NCBI GenBank assembly: GCA_023079485.1
Contig: CM041083.1
Coordinates: 61,881,810-61,945,809 of the forward strand
Direction of reading: 5' to 3'
DNA length: 64,000 nt
DNA from: Archilochus colubris
Lineage: Eukaryota; Chordata; Aves; Apodiformes; Trochilidae
The position numbers were made by a program, and so were the translations under genes. The notes under the pieces are model-generated. The model was not told the DNA's origin, did no database searches, and saw nothing but the letters and a program-made list of their open reading frames with translations. Below are positions 26,531-40,420 of this stretch, one piece after another. Position 1 is the stretch's first letter; each line of letters opens with the position of its first letter.

Positions 26531-29500
26531 AAAACAGAGTAGGAGGTGCAGCCCAGTAAAACTGCGGGAGCAGGGGAGCTTCGAGTGTTCGCCTGCCATT
26601 ATCGGGAAACTGGGATAGAATAGCTGCCCGATACTTTCCTTCTGCCAGGTGAATGCAGATGGCAATGGGCAAGGAAAGCTGGACGTGAAACAGCGGCGGG
26701 ATCGGGGTCCGAGCTGAGGCCACGTTTGTGACCATCAGTGCAAGACCTCTGTGCTACCCACCCGGCAGCAGGACAAAACCGATTCAGATCAGATGCTGTC
26801 CCACCATTGTTTCTCTGTCAAATTAAGCGGAGGACCTGATGCACAGATTATGTCAGTTTTATGCTGGCTTTATGCTGGCTGCAGAAAGACAGATTCTACT
26901 TGTCCAGCATTAAATGGGAGTGCAGACAGACAGTAACTGATCTCATACAAAGCCTGCCAGGAAAAAGTTAACAGACCAGATTAGGAGCATTTTACATATT
27001 TGAGCTGGAAGAGCAAGTTCATCTGGATCAATGTCATCATGTTCCATGTCACAGGGTTTTTTGTAGGTTTGGTAGGAGGCCTCTTAACCCCAAATTTACT
27101 GTTTCTTCAAACTATAGCCTTCAAACAGAGACCTGATACTACTGATGTCAGCCAGGTTTCACCCTAAGTGCTGTCATCATGACTGGGTTCTCACATAATT
27201 TTTTTCCTTTCTAAAACATTGGCAAGTGTAGTTCTTTGAAGTTTAACAATTGAGTTAGAATTTCTGGGAAAAGGAAAGTGGTTGTTTGTTGTTTTTGTTT
27301 TTAAAAAGAAGTTATATATCTAAGATAGATATCAGTGCCCAGTAATGCAGGGTTGTATTGAAAATCAAAGACATAGATTCCCTTTCTTGCTGACCTGTTA
27401 GTGCACTTTTAAACAAGCCACATCCTCCCCTTTCTACCCCAGCTTCCCCATGTCTAGGAAAGAGGTAAAAATGTTTAGACTCCTCAGCAAAGTGCTTGCA
27501 GATCTGAAAATGGAAGCACTAACACTAGTTATACAATATATACATACAGGATATAGTATGTGTCTATTTTATAAATACATGTGCGTGTATACAGAACTAA
27601 TACATTGTAATCTAGCCCATATAAGCACTTCTTGCTTATAGATGTTCTGTCAATTTTGTGTCTTAAAAGCAGCTTCAAAAAATGAATATTTTTAATAACT
27701 TCTTATGTAGAAGCAAGTATGAATACGAATAGGAAAGAAAAAATGTGAATATTAGGTAAGGAGAGTGAGTGGCTCTCATCAATGACTGAATGTCAAAACA
27801 GGGGCAAACACCAGTACCCCAACTATAACTGCAACTGTACCCCCAACCTCAACATCCTTTTCTTAAAAGAGGGTGAAAGATTCCACAGACCAGACGAAAA
27901 ATCCTCAAAACACAACGTGGAAGAAAAATGTTTTCTCAAGAGCTTTTAGAAGTTACTCTTCCTCAGCATTCAGCCTAGGCCACTGTGCAGGCAAGCCTGT
28001 CATGGACACTCGTTCAGGAATGGATTAAGAAGCAAACAGCATAAAACCAGTACTGAAAATGGGTGGTTGGGTGAAGGACAGCGTGCAAAGTGGCTGGAGC
28101 CTATGGCTAATGTATCCTTGGTGCAACTCCGCTTAAAGCAATTTAGTCAGTGTTGGCACTCACAACATGAGGGCAGCCTCACCACATGTCTGAACATCTG
28201 CACCCCAGTGGGGAAAGCCTGGCATGTCAAAATGTATCAGTTTTTCTGCAGTGCCTCACAAGAAAGTTAAGGAAAATCTTAAGATTAGAAGGTGGTGTGT
28301 AGTCCAGATATTGTGCATTGGGCAGAAGTTCCCAGTGGATGTAGGAAAATTTACAGAAATAAGAGGCTCTGTCACTGCTCTAAATTGGAAACACCCAGCA
28401 TGCCATGATTTGCTACTGTTAGTACACGTTTATTCTGTATTGTGCCTCCTAAACATACACAATATCAAACAAGCTGTTTGGGTGGTATTTGTCTTTAGTT
28501 TAGAAGTCTCCTGCTTTGGAAGTGTTCTTCAGGATGAAATAAGTCTTTCCCAGAGCTGTCAGTTTTCCACTGACTACAGAGGACTTGACACAGATGTACA
28601 CATTCCAACATACACATTTAGTTAAATGTATCCTCCCTTTCATGTCTTATAAGACACGATATAGACGTGATATCTTTAAGACGTATCTTATCTTAAATTA
28701 TTTCACTGCCCAGGTATGCATCACCTGACATTGGTTTAAGTCCTTCTACAATGCTCTTAACATTTTCTACCTCCTCAGCTCAAAATATGTGCCTGGATTT
28801 CATTAAAGGTTGGCATATCACCTTGCATTGTTTTTTCTCCTTTGTTTTGCCCTGCTGCACCCCTTTCACATGAGTATTTTAAATCAGTCTTTAATCATTT
28901 AGTGCCATGCTACATACCCTCAGAAAATGACCCTGCTTATGACTGCATCCATTCCATGGGCAGAAATTACCCTTTGAATTCCTGGCATGTGGCCCTGGTA
29001 GACTCTTAAGAATAGTAGGTTCCAGTATCAAAAAATGCTTTTCTGATTACACATTTTTTGAGGCAATCAAATATTCAAGGAGAGGCAAAATTACATAGTT
29101 CAAATCTCACTCCAGAGAATATTATCCAAATTCAAGAAGCATTTAATGAGCTATATGAAATGAACCACTGCTTCTACATCTTGGTGCAAATGCAGCTATT
29201 AAAGCCACCCTGTACTGCAAATTGCAGATGGCTGAATCACTGCACCTACAGAAATCTCTTTGATCCATTTGTATGGAGCATCTCAGAGTACTGGCGCCCA
29301 AATTTAACAACTGTTAATAGGAAGTGTTTGGCAGGCTCACCAGAGAGGGCAGAGGAAAAAAAAATTATAAAGACCAATCTGGACTTCCTAAAAGTGAAAA
29401 GAGAGGAAAAAACACTGAGGGAGGGCAGTGCCATAACTGCACTGGGTCTGGTTTGGAAACCAAGCTACGGGAGCTCCCATAGTCATGGGAGATGACTATG

Positions 29501-31725
29501 AAATAAGGACTAAACTGCAGCTTATGGTCCCATATTAAATGATTTTTCTCCTCAAAAGTGGTTAGTGTGGGAGAGGAATGAATTTGTACTTAACAACGTG
29601 CCTTATCTTGAAATTGAAAGCCTAGGATCTGCAGTGCATCTATTAAATACAGCTCAAAAAAAGGACTTATTTCTTCTAAAGTTAGCATTTTCCTTACGTC
29701 ACTTATCATGCATCAATGACTAAAAAAATTACAGACAGTGATGGCTGAGAAACTGAAGTTTTCATGTGAAACCTGATTATAATTCTGTGTTGATAATATT
29801 AGGAAAATTTGACTTATATACTAAAAAAAAGGCAGTTGACTTACATTTTTTTAGAGTTATAAGGTAATATTTCAGCACTCAGAAATAGGTTGATTGTGGC
29901 CTTCTCTCAAATGCAGCTCCTAAACACATTACAATGAATGAAGAACACGAAACACAATGAAAACAAAAATTATATTTCTATTAAGTGAGTGTGGCATTTA
30001 GGAAAGAGGCCAGATTTATGATACTTATCACACAAACTCAAGTTTTAGTAGATTTTTGTTAAGATACATAGTAGAGAACAGGCGATGTGTATCCAAAATG
30101 CTAAAAAAAAAAGTCTTACAAAGAAGGCATCTGGATCAAAGATATATATATATATATTTTCCTCAGGTAAGAGAGGAGTCAATGACTGACTTCAGTGTGG
30201 ATTTTCCCACTCATGCTTTGTACAATTTGGGTGAGGTTACTCATCTATCTTGTTAGAGACCTCTCTAGGACTTCTTTGCAATAGTACCATTTATACTACA
30301 AACGCTGCTTCTTGTAATAATCACATTACTGAACACACAGACAAGGACTGGAATATCAAAACCAGTATTGCATAAAGTTATTTCCTGTGAATTCTGTATT
30401 TTGAAATCTGGCCCTTAAAAGTAAAAATTGATACCCATAAAAAAAGCTGAAGTTTTTTTCTTTGTGGGTTATTTTATCACAGTGTTTTGGGCTATTTTCA
30501 TTTGCCTTATGCTTTCTGAGACAGGTAAAAACCAGCTTCAGCATTTCCTTACCTCCAAGAGCTTTATTTAAAAAAACAAACAAGCAAACAAAAAACCCCA
30601 ACAGATTAATGAATGAACTTTTGAGGTCCAGGAGAGATGGACTATAACTGAACCTGCAACTTAGCAAGACATAATGAGAATGCTGCAGTTGCCAACCCTG
30701 ACCTTACAGACCACAAAGCATGACTGAATTCCTAGGGTTATCCTGGTGGGAAACACAGTAAGGTGGTTGTGGGGTTTTTTGGGTGAAGAATTTTTCATAC
30801 AAAATAAAGTCTTTTCTATAGGGACATATAGCAAAGTTTTGTGTCCTATTTTAACAATAGCTAAGCAAATGTTTCTAGCTGGGAAACAATGGTATGGTCT
30901 AAAAGCAGAGTAAAACAAGCCCACAGAGCCAGAGATTTTCCTGATATGAACTCCTATTTGGGATGGGGATAAAGTTAATTGGGACTTTCTGTGAGGTGGT
31001 CTCCTGAGGCCTTTTTCATTCATTCTTGGATGATTAGGAGTTTCTGAATGTGCAGCAGATGTAGCTTGGCATGGGGAGTCTGTAAAGGGGGAGCATCACA
31101 TGTTTGGGTGCTGAATGTTACTGTTGCTTACAGGAATTCCTAGGATAGCCAGGGGAAAAGGCAAGAGGGGTGCAGCTATTTGCCTGTTTTTGTTTGCCCA
31201 GCTGGGCAGCAAAGGATCAAGGGAGAAGAGCAGAAACAATCAAAAAATTTGCCAGCATTGCATAAAATTGGGAAGAGACATAACAGATGGCAATCCTTTT
31301 GATGCAAGGAACCCATCTGCTACTGCTTCCCCCATGAACTCCTGGAGATCCTATGTGGAAAAGCTTTAGAGACAGCCTGTGAATGGCAAATGGGAATGTG
31401 AGTTATTCAGGAGAAGATGGAGGTGAGAGTAATTCTGCTCATGGAAGGGGACATGACAAGAAAGGGAGCTGTGCTTCTGCTCAGCTCTTGATAAGTCTCA
31501 AAATAGGCTTGTGAAAAGCTGAAAAAACTCAGCTATATAGGACAGCATGCAAAGCAAGTGATCCTTTGTGTCCCATATTGAATACAGGAGAGTAATAATA
31601 TCTTCTGAAAACCCATTTACAAGGAAAATTCATGCAAAGATCATACTAAAACTGTGATACCAGATTGTACAGCCATGCAGAACATGTCAGTCCTGTTAAT
31701 GACATTGTCTCTGATCACACCTCTT
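26531..31725. other. Intergenic DNA upstream of BICD1
   Basis: This stretch is A/T-rich, non-coding and has no recognised mobile element. It contains a short (AT)n run near 30141-30158. The longest open frame (29058-29495, 145 codons, plus) shows no recognisable domain and is not conserved with any family known to me. Confidence 0.6.
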
Positions 31726-31731
31726 GTTCTT

Positions 31732-32146
31732 TGTCGCAGTGCGAGATGGGGACCCAGTTTGATGCAAACAAATGTCCAACTTTATTGAATCAGAAGGCAA
31801 TATTTATACACTAATCTAAGAGCTAATACCACGTATACATATTGCTGATTGGTGATTTCTACATCTCGTTACACACGTTTTAACTTGATTGGCTACAAAA
31901 CCTTTAGCAACAATTAACTAACAAAGCTTATCTTTCACACATTCGAGCTTCTTTGTGGATGTTGCTGTCGTGCCGAGTCCCTTAATCTAATCATCTTGCT
32001 TACTCCTTAACCTTCAAGTGTTCTAACGTACTGTTCCTTGTTACAAAATATGCTTTAAGCAACATTGTCCTTGCACATAGCCCAAAGCTTATGTTGAAAT
32101 TATCAGCAATTGTTCGGTGCTGACAGTCTGAGGCTGTACTGCCTCA
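31732..32146 (-). mobile_element. Solo LTR, 415 bp, with perfect 6-bp TSD
   Basis: The element starts TGTCGCAG, ends CTGCCTCA, and is flanked on both sides by the direct repeat GTTCTT (31726-31731 and 32147-32152). Six-base duplications are typical of beta-retrovirus-like (ERVK/class II) insertions. The AATAAAG at about 31787-31781 on the minus strand, near the left end, shows that the LTR reads on the minus strand. No internal retroviral sequence adjoins it, so it is a solo LTR left by recombination. Confidence 0.85.
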
Positions 32147-32152
32147 GTTCTT

Positions 32153-35100
32153 GGCTGCTTTGATGATGTATACTTCATATTATTTAACTTTTATGCCTAA
32201 TGATTATTATTTATTATTCCTGTAAAGATGAATAAATTCAAAACTCTTTCTGGTTTTCTGGCTATCTGAAAATTCTGTTATCATCTCATCTATGATATGA
32301 ATGGAACAATCTCTTCAAACTCAGATAGAGACATATTTATCTGAAAGGAGGATGGTATGTTGGAGCAGTCAGTATAACCATGGGAAAATAAATATGCTTC
32401 TGACTTCCAACTGCTCTGATGTCTGCTTCTGATTACTCAAAGCCATTGTTAAAAAGCAAGTGAATAAACAGTAAACATCCTTCAGTGAGAAAATTCACCA
32501 CCCCAGAGAAGACAATGCAAGTGCCCAGCTAAAAAGAGAAAACTAAATACTAACCCTTCTCTCCTCCCTGCTTTCTTTTATTGTGAGAAAATGATGGCAG
32601 CTGCTACATTTTAAGAGATCTGGCAATTTGCTGATGCTGGCTGCAGAAGGGAAGGTTGATTTGCAAACTTGTCACTGATTCTCTCTGCAAGTGATCTGTC
32701 AGAGTAGAAACATGTTTGGAAAATGAATTAGCAGAATAAGGGACTTGGTTTTGAACCAGGGATTCCTTGCAGGGATGACTGGGGGAGACGTGTCTCTTGG
32801 CTGACCTCTGTGCCCTTTAGCTGGCATCCTTTGACTCCTGTGGATGGAAAGCTGGAACAGAGGCACACTCACACATACACTTCAAGGTTATCCAAAGAAA
32901 AGGGCAAGAAGAATATTATTTTTTAATTGTCTTGTATAACAAGCAGTTGAGATTTGGTGTTAGGTAAAAACAGACAAAAAATACCCACAGACACATATTT
33001 ATTTATATACTTGTTTACAAATACTGACATTATAGGAGGGTCATGACTTTATCTTGATCAAGGTTTGAGTAACTGAGCATAATGAGCTTTGGTTGATAGG
33101 AAAATGCAAACGACTGAACGTGGTGAGCCTGGGGACAGACTGTGGATCAACAACCAACTGGAGAAAAATATCTGAAGCTGCTGGGAAAGCTGCACAGTTG
33201 TAGACAGACTTGGCTCGTGGCCTGTGTCAACATTTGGCTGTAAGTCCCAGAGCCCTAGAGAGTAATAGAGATGGAGAGAAGCATTGCCCTGAAGGTCTTC
33301 AACAGCTCATGGAGGCAGATTGCTCAAAGTAAAACCATCATATGTTGGCACTGAGCTGCTGAACAGAACCCAACGCGGAGACAGGTTGGACCAAGCAAGT
33401 GTCACATTCTCCTGGGCTTCACTGTGTCAGCTCAGGGTGCTTGCTGAAGGTCTCATTAATTCTGTGTGTGGGTGCTCATGTGTGTAGCTTGTCCTGATAC
33501 TGTCTGTCCCTCATTTGGTCAACTAAGAAAGTTGAGTTGGCAGTATCATATTGCCTGGTGTTTCTTTTCCTCTTGTGACAGATGGGAACTAGAGAAATAG
33601 AGAAAAAGAGAAAGAGGGATGGAAGGATGACTTTGGCAATGGGGGTATATGAAGAAATTATAAAGAAAATCAGAAAACGCATGGGAAATGCTTGAGACAT
33701 CAGAGAGTGATTCTGTGATTCTGTGTGAAAAGTGAATTGTCGGCAGATCAGAGACAGAACCATGGGTGGGAGGGATTCCTCCAGCCAGCACGACCTCCAG
33801 GGATGGCAACCTGCCATCTGATCCTTGTCAGCAATGTCTGGGGATGTGAATGGAGAATGAAAGGGGCCCTCCCTTCCTGACCCACAGGAAACGTGGCCAA
33901 GGGTACATTGCTGCTCCCCTGTGTATGGGAAATACATGTCAGGAAAGGAGCTGCTAGAGATGACAAGCCAGCCACTTGCCCCAGTGCATGGTTCTCTCTT
34001 CAGCCTGGGTCTTCCTGTACTCTAGATTCTACTGTCTCAAATAAAGAGGCTTGAATAAATACATCAAGAAAAGGCTTACTTAGGTGGTTAGGCACTAAAG
34101 AAGTGAGAGGCCTATTATAGAAAGCCTTGTAGACCAAACTTGATGTTGAAAAATGAGATTATATACAGTAAAGCTGTTGGCAGCCTAAGGGGAAAAAACC
34201 CCTCACTATTAAGCAAAGTTTTTTTTAAACTATTGCTATTAATCAGCAGTTATGGTTGTAGTGATTGGATGGAATAAATACAGACAGAGGTTATATTAGC
34301 TGTTCTGAGACTTTCTTTTTAATTAGAAAAAGAATGATCTTTTACTAGAAAAAGAGTGATCTGTCTAAAGAGAAAAGCAAAAAAATACTGCAAGTGACCA
34401 AAATTTCCCAGTGGATCACTTCCCTGACCCAGTTCAGTTCATAGCATCACAAGCTGCCAGGCTGGGTCAGAGAGCAGGACCAGAGAGGGGATGCTGGGAC
34501 TCTGGGAGCAGGCACTCCCAAACACCAGCCCTGCAAGCTGTCCTGATTTGGGATTAGCTTAAGTGTGGCTAAATGGCTTCCTGACTGCATTAAACTCTAC
34601 ACAACCAAATACTTAAATCTTTGGAGTGTGAGGTGGATTGATAACAAAGCCTTTAAAGACAAAGGTCTCTGATGCCTTTTCTTTCCTTTTTCCCCACATC
34701 ACACAGATCAGCTCTTTTCACTGGATGGCTCTGTATTAATGGTGTCTATTCCTTGAGTTGGGAATGATGTCTGAAAACAAATCAGTGCTTCTCTAACCAA
34801 TATTTCATGCTGAATGTTGCAGACCTGCCAATACATGTGAAAGATGTTCTGCAGACCACAGAACATCTTGTCCTCTCAAGACATGCTGACACACAGGGAC
34901 AGCAGAACAGTACAGTGCCCAGGGGGAGGGTTTGGTCTTTCAAAAGGTGGAGGTAGACTTCCAGATATATTTCTGCACTTCCCACTACATCATTTGGAGG
35001 CTTTTCTGAACAAAAGGTAGAAGTGGGCAGGGACAGCACATACCTACTGCAAGAATTACTTGCAACAGGCATCAACGCTTTACATTTCCACTCTGCTCTT

Positions 35101-38100
35101 CCTTGTGGATTTGTGTATCAGTAGTTCCCAAGCAACTTCATTTGGTTCCCTGGAAGACAAAAAATTCTGCTTGTTTTATCTTGAGGTTTCTTTGTTTTTC
35201 TTAAATCCCCTTTTGGCAATATTTAGCACTTTGTTCTGCACATTCCTCTTCTTTTTGTCCTCAGCCTCTTCCCCTTTGCAACTCCCTGCTTTCCTCAAGC
35301 TTCTCCTGATGCCACACCACTGATAATACTAAACTGTCCTACCAAAGGTACACTTCTTCAGGTAATTTATTTTCCTATTTATACTGCATAAAAGACAAGA
35401 AGCCTGTCTCCTGCAGAGCTGTTAATGAAGTGAAAATTCTCAACATTTCTACATATAAATTCTAATCTAAATAACACTGTCACCACTGGAGGTTTCCCCT
35501 GCTGCATACTGACAGGACAATGATAAAATATAGATGTGATTACCCTCATCCTTATCCTTAAAAACACATATAAAAGAAGTATATACACCAATGAGACCAA
35601 TTATTTTTCACTCACTATAATGAAACTTGCCAATGGCAGCAAGGACTCATTGTGAAGGTATTGATCTCATATCCAAGGCTATTCTGGTCCCAGAGGAAAT
35701 AATACATCTCCTCCCAATGGCAGCTGTGATTCTGCCATTCCTCACAGTCCAGCCCAGCCTTGAAAATTTTACCCATGGAAGCTCTGCAATTAGGGAATCT
35801 TTCTGTAGCTTCTCCCTCATTTTATAACTGAAGGAAATGGCTTGCCTGACAATTCAGGAGGCACAGTAAGTTGAGGAAAAAAGAATGCTTGCATTTATTT
35901 TTGTTTATTTTCCCTAGACTTCTTAACAACTGGAAGCAAACACAAGGGAAAAAAAATGGTTTTCTGTGAGATGAGGCATAAAAATTTCTGTCATTTTGGG
36001 TTTAGGTTTTGTGGTGGTTTGGTTTGTTTTTTCCAGAAGAGTTAGTGCTTCAGAGTGACAGAATTGAATTTACTAGCCAGGAGTTACAAAAAGATCTCCT
36101 AGTACTGCCAGGGCTAGCAAAGTAGCAGAGGAAATGCAGCAGTGATGAATGCAAAGAGCAGTGACATGGTGAAGAATCACCCTAATTCTATGTTCCCATA
36201 GTGAGTTCTCATGTCAGCTTTTATCAACAAGTAAAGTATTTTCCCACATCATTACAAACAGTTCTTTGCAAGATGAAGCTTCCTACTCCCCAACCATCAA
36301 AAGACCAGGAATTGAATAGAAACTCTAATTTTTCACCCCATAAAGCTATGGTGTACCAAATCTTGTGTGAAGCTTCTGGTCACTTCAAAAACGAGATTCT
36401 GCAGCTAGAAAGTACCCAGCTCATGAGGACCAAATTACTCAGAAATAGGAAACAATTTCTGCTGTAGAAGAAAGTTAAGAGATTTAGTTTCCTGAACTTG
36501 GAAAAGAGTTTACTGAGGACATGACAAAGGTCTAGAAAAACAAATAATGTGGAACAGGTGTCAAGGGTATGATTAGTCATTGTTTTTCATGAGACAAGAA
36601 CTATGAGGCACTAAATAAAATCGTCAGGAGAAATTGGGAATGTTTTTTTTCAAAACTGACTCAACTCAGAATTTCTTAGATAAATCACATGAACTGAAGA
36701 AATACATAAAAATAATAAGGTCAGTAAAAGCCTGGAGCTCCCATGTACACCCAATAATTTTTTTCACATTCTTTGTAAGGGTGATGGGAAGGAATTAAAG
36801 ACAGATTTAAACCAACGTACTACCTTATGAATCAGTAGTTAACTTGCCCTCCTGCTAACATCCAAGCCAATACCAAGGATGGATTAGGAATAAATTAACA
36901 AGAGCTAAACATTGCTGTTATGATAAGGAAGAATCATTACTAGGATCATGTCGACAGACAGTAAGAAATCGCTATTACTAGAAGAGAAATCTATTTTCTC
37001 AGATAAATGAATAATTTGTTTTTCCTCAGTGTCTCCATAAGAGGTTTAGAGAAAACATATTCAAATAACATGCCTAGGAAAGTTAATAAAGTTAACTTTC
37101 ATCATTCACAGAACACCTGAGATTATTTCAATCTAAAAATTGTATCAGATTATTCAGGTACAGACTAGAGATTTTTTATACCCCCACTGAACCTTGCAGC
37201 TTTAAAAAGTTGCTCTATGAGTGTGATTATTTATCTTTTTTGTTACAGTGCATATTACTCAAACTTAAATCACATAACCTTAATCACATAACCATAAATA
37301 ATCCTTACATGCATGAAGAGCTAAGTAGTGTCTTGATACAACATAATATCCATTTAATTGGCCTAGATACACAGTGAAGTTTTGCTTCCATTTAATGTTT
37401 GTTTCTTTGATTCCTTTCAGAGTCTAAAATTTAGGAGTAGGTGGTAGATGTTCTTCAGGGGGGTTCTTTTATCTTATTTCAAATGAATGTTTCAGTGTAT
37501 CTCCTTGGGAGGGCAGTCATTTACACATTTTAGGAGGAATCCATTTGTCTAATAAATAAATTCCATTTGTCTTCTTTTCATGGAATTTTCCTGCCCTGAC
37601 AGATCTGTATCCCTGGTGTCAGTGGCCAGACAGAAGAGGTGTTCAAAAATTTGAAAGATACATTTTAAAAAGTAAGTTGTCCTCAACCACTTTTCTTCAC
37701 CTGCATTTTTCTGTGCTTTTGTGATTTACATTGTTACCAAACCTCTCTGATGTCAGGAGGATCAGTTATTTTCCAACAGAAATTCCCATGTGGGTCAACC
37801 TTTCTGATCTCATAATATTTTGCAGCACTGGAAAACAAATGCAGTCAAATGATCACCAAAACATGAAAGCTGGAGCTAGAACACAGTTTTTAGCCTCATT
37901 TTTCTTATTATTCAGTCCAAACGACTTCATTTTTAGATTATACCACTTTGTACCCCTTCTATAAATACTCCATCTTTTCGCTTTGATGCAAGCTCATAAT
38001 TAATTTATATTAACAAATTTAAATCCAGAACAGGCACCCATATAATGATTTGCAGATTTTAATAGTTCTTTGCCACATCCTGTCTCTTCTTCCATTTATC

Positions 38101-38762
38101 ATCTACTCCTACAGTCTCTTACCAGACTGAATAAACCTTAATCCAACTGGTAAAGACCTGAGTGAACTTTACCTGCAGAAGCTATAATGCTGACCCCAAA
38201 TTTGGATCTACCTGTACCTTGTGTAAACAGGGCTGGCTCTTCAGCACTGTGCCCTTCACATCCTTGGCTTATACAAAGTGAAGGAAAAACAGTAGAACCT
38301 GCATTCAATTCCTTTACTCAACTTTTTGAAACATTTCACCCCTCCAGTCCTCACCCTTCTGGGCAGACACTTTCTGCTTTGCTCTGGCTGATTCCAGATT
38401 CAGTCTTCCTGATTCTGTCTTCTTACTCTCTACAGAAATGGACCATCAAAGAACTCCTTATTAAAAATTCCCTGTCTTCTGCCACCAGATGGCTTTTCCT
38501 CAAGGACTTCGATGCTTTGCCAGGTAATGTAAGGCTTATTGCAAGCTCAGATAATTGGATAGGTTCCTCAGGAGCCAAAATTATTCTGATTACTTTAACT
38601 AGATCTCTCTTCATTTATTTTTCAGAAAATATTAAAGCAACACCCAAAGATCTAAAAGTAATTAGTTAAAAGTAATTAAAAGTAATGCATTATGTCTCTT
38701 GCTCGTTTTGCTTTTTTAAATTTTTCATCAAGGACCAACAGATTGACAAGAAATATATTACT
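32153..38762. other. Intergenic DNA, no gene seen
   Basis: This is A/T-rich sequence without recognised repeats. Two open frames, 33937-33476 (minus, 153 codons) and 38187-38669 (plus, 160 codons), have no recognisable motifs. I treat them as chance frames. Confidence 0.6.
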
Positions 38763-38768
38763 GATTAC

Positions 38769-39114
38769 TGTTGGGGAAACAGTTCAGAAATATACAGGTT
38801 GTGAGCAATCCTGACTTACTTCAATTTAGGCCACATTGGGTTAATGGTTATTGAGGCCTAGTTAGAGGCTTTCTGAGAATGAGCTAATGGGAAAGAGATA
38901 ACTTAATTGGCAACAGAAGAGGAAAATAATTATGTGAGAAAAAGGTTCCATGAGAATGGTATGTGTAATTGGAATACAAAGCCACCTGCATGATAAGATG
39001 GTGTAAACAAGGCTTCTCTATATAAAGTGAGTGCAAGTTGTTAATAAACGATTTCATACAATCATATTGATGTGCACATGGAATCCTTAAGCCTCCGCAG
39101 ACTGTTTTCCCACA
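38769..39114 (+). mobile_element. Solo LTR, 346 bp
   Basis: The ends form an inverted repeat (TGTTGGGGAAAC ... GTTTTCCCACA). The flanks are GATTAC (38763-38768) and AATTAC (39115-39120), a 6-bp target duplication with one mismatch. Inside, in plus orientation, are a TATATAAA box near 39018-39026 and AATAAA near 39043-39048, in the right order for U3-R-U5. No gag, pol or env sequence adjoins it. Confidence 0.78.
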
Positions 39115-39120
39115 AATTAC

Positions 39121-40305
39121 TTTTTTGTTGGTCCATTAGAACAGCAGAGTCACTACGTGCTAGTTTCTGAACACAGCTGCATCACTTGATCAGTCTCTTT
39201 CTTGATTTGTGCCCATCCTGATACCTGTCACAGGAACACATCCCAGGGCCAGTCCCTGGCACTACCTTGCCTTGTTTATACTAGGTGGAGTTTTTTCTGC
39301 CTGCTGAGTGAGAAATGGGTGAAATAATTTTCAGTGTTTACTATGGCAAGGAAGAGTAGAAATTAAACCTGCTGTATTTTGTACTGTTACCCTGTTGATC
39401 CAGTGGTTCCATTCTTAATCAGATGTTATTAGATTAGGACAGATTTCATAATGTTCACATCTACAGTTTTTATATCCCGAGGTTTACCACATGCTGTAGT
39501 TTCATCCTTTACCAATTGAACTGTGCCTCAGTTCCAAGAGGTTTTCATGACTATACATAGAAGTGCTATGTAACTTACAGCAACTAGCTTATTTAGCTAT
39601 TTCCCCCCTGTATTTCAGTTGTCTGAGAATAAGGAGTGCTTTGAAGGTAGAGAAAATCCTATGAGCAGTCATCTTTACAAGAAAGTCAGATTTCTGAGAT
39701 GCTTGCAAGACAATTCAAACGTTAATACCAATGCCAGATATTTTAGAAGACATCTGTACAAATACCAGTTTAATTAACATTGTAAGCCATTCAGGCCAAT
39801 CTAATCACACATTGAATCTTAAAATGCAGGAGAGGTGAAGGAGGTCTGGTCCCTTTAATACACAAAGTATCCTCGCAAACCCCTGCAGTGACAGGCAATA
39901 TGAATTGCACTTACTTTTATTTACTTATGTTCACCTGAATTCCTTAGATCTACACTTTATGTTTCAGAGGAACATAGTGTCTGTGAAGGCATGCAGATGT
40001 CCTTTGCTTAAAATTAGTTTGATAGTTTTTTGGTTTGGTTTGGTTTGGTTTTTTGTTTATTTTTGGTTGGTTGGTTTGGTTTTTGAGACCTGTGGTTTGT
40101 TTTTTCCCCTTTACTTTTCATGTGCAATATATTAAAGAAAACCACATTTTATTATATTTCATTTTATCTGGAAATTAACACTGGTACATTTCCAGTCAAA
40201 GGTTATAATGGCTTTCAAGTCTTCTTTGGCCCTTGCCTTTTGTTGGTTTTTTTTTCCAAAGCTCCATACTATTTTTAATGACTTATATATTTATTTTATA
40301 TCAAG
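39121..40305. other. Intergenic DNA with (GGTTT)n tract
   Basis: No gene was seen. The only clear feature is the GGTTT-rich simple repeat at about 40031-40082. Confidence 0.6.
40031..40082 (+). repeat. (GGTTT)n simple repeat
   Basis: Several GGTTT and GGTT units occur in two blocks split by a T-rich spacer. Confidence 0.85.
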
Positions 40306-40309
40306 CTGG

Positions 40310-40420
40310 TGAGGGGCCTAGAGACACAGTCCTCCAGATATGTCCTCACAAGTGCTGACTGGAAAGAAGGAGTGCCACCCAAGCTGACCTTGGATGTTTC
40401 CCAGTGTCACAGCACAGAAA
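40310..40420 (-). mobile_element. Probable degraded CR1 fragment
   Basis: 'acacagtcctccagatatgt' followed by 'cctcacaagtgctgactg' resembles the antisense of the CR1 ORF2 C-terminal region (acacagtactccagatgtggcctcaccagtgctg). It is diverged; identification is by eye. Confidence 0.5.

Noticed and set aside
33476..33937. 153-codon minus-strand frame as a gene
   Set aside because: No domain was recognised, there are overlapping frames in other phases, and no promoter or splice context was found.
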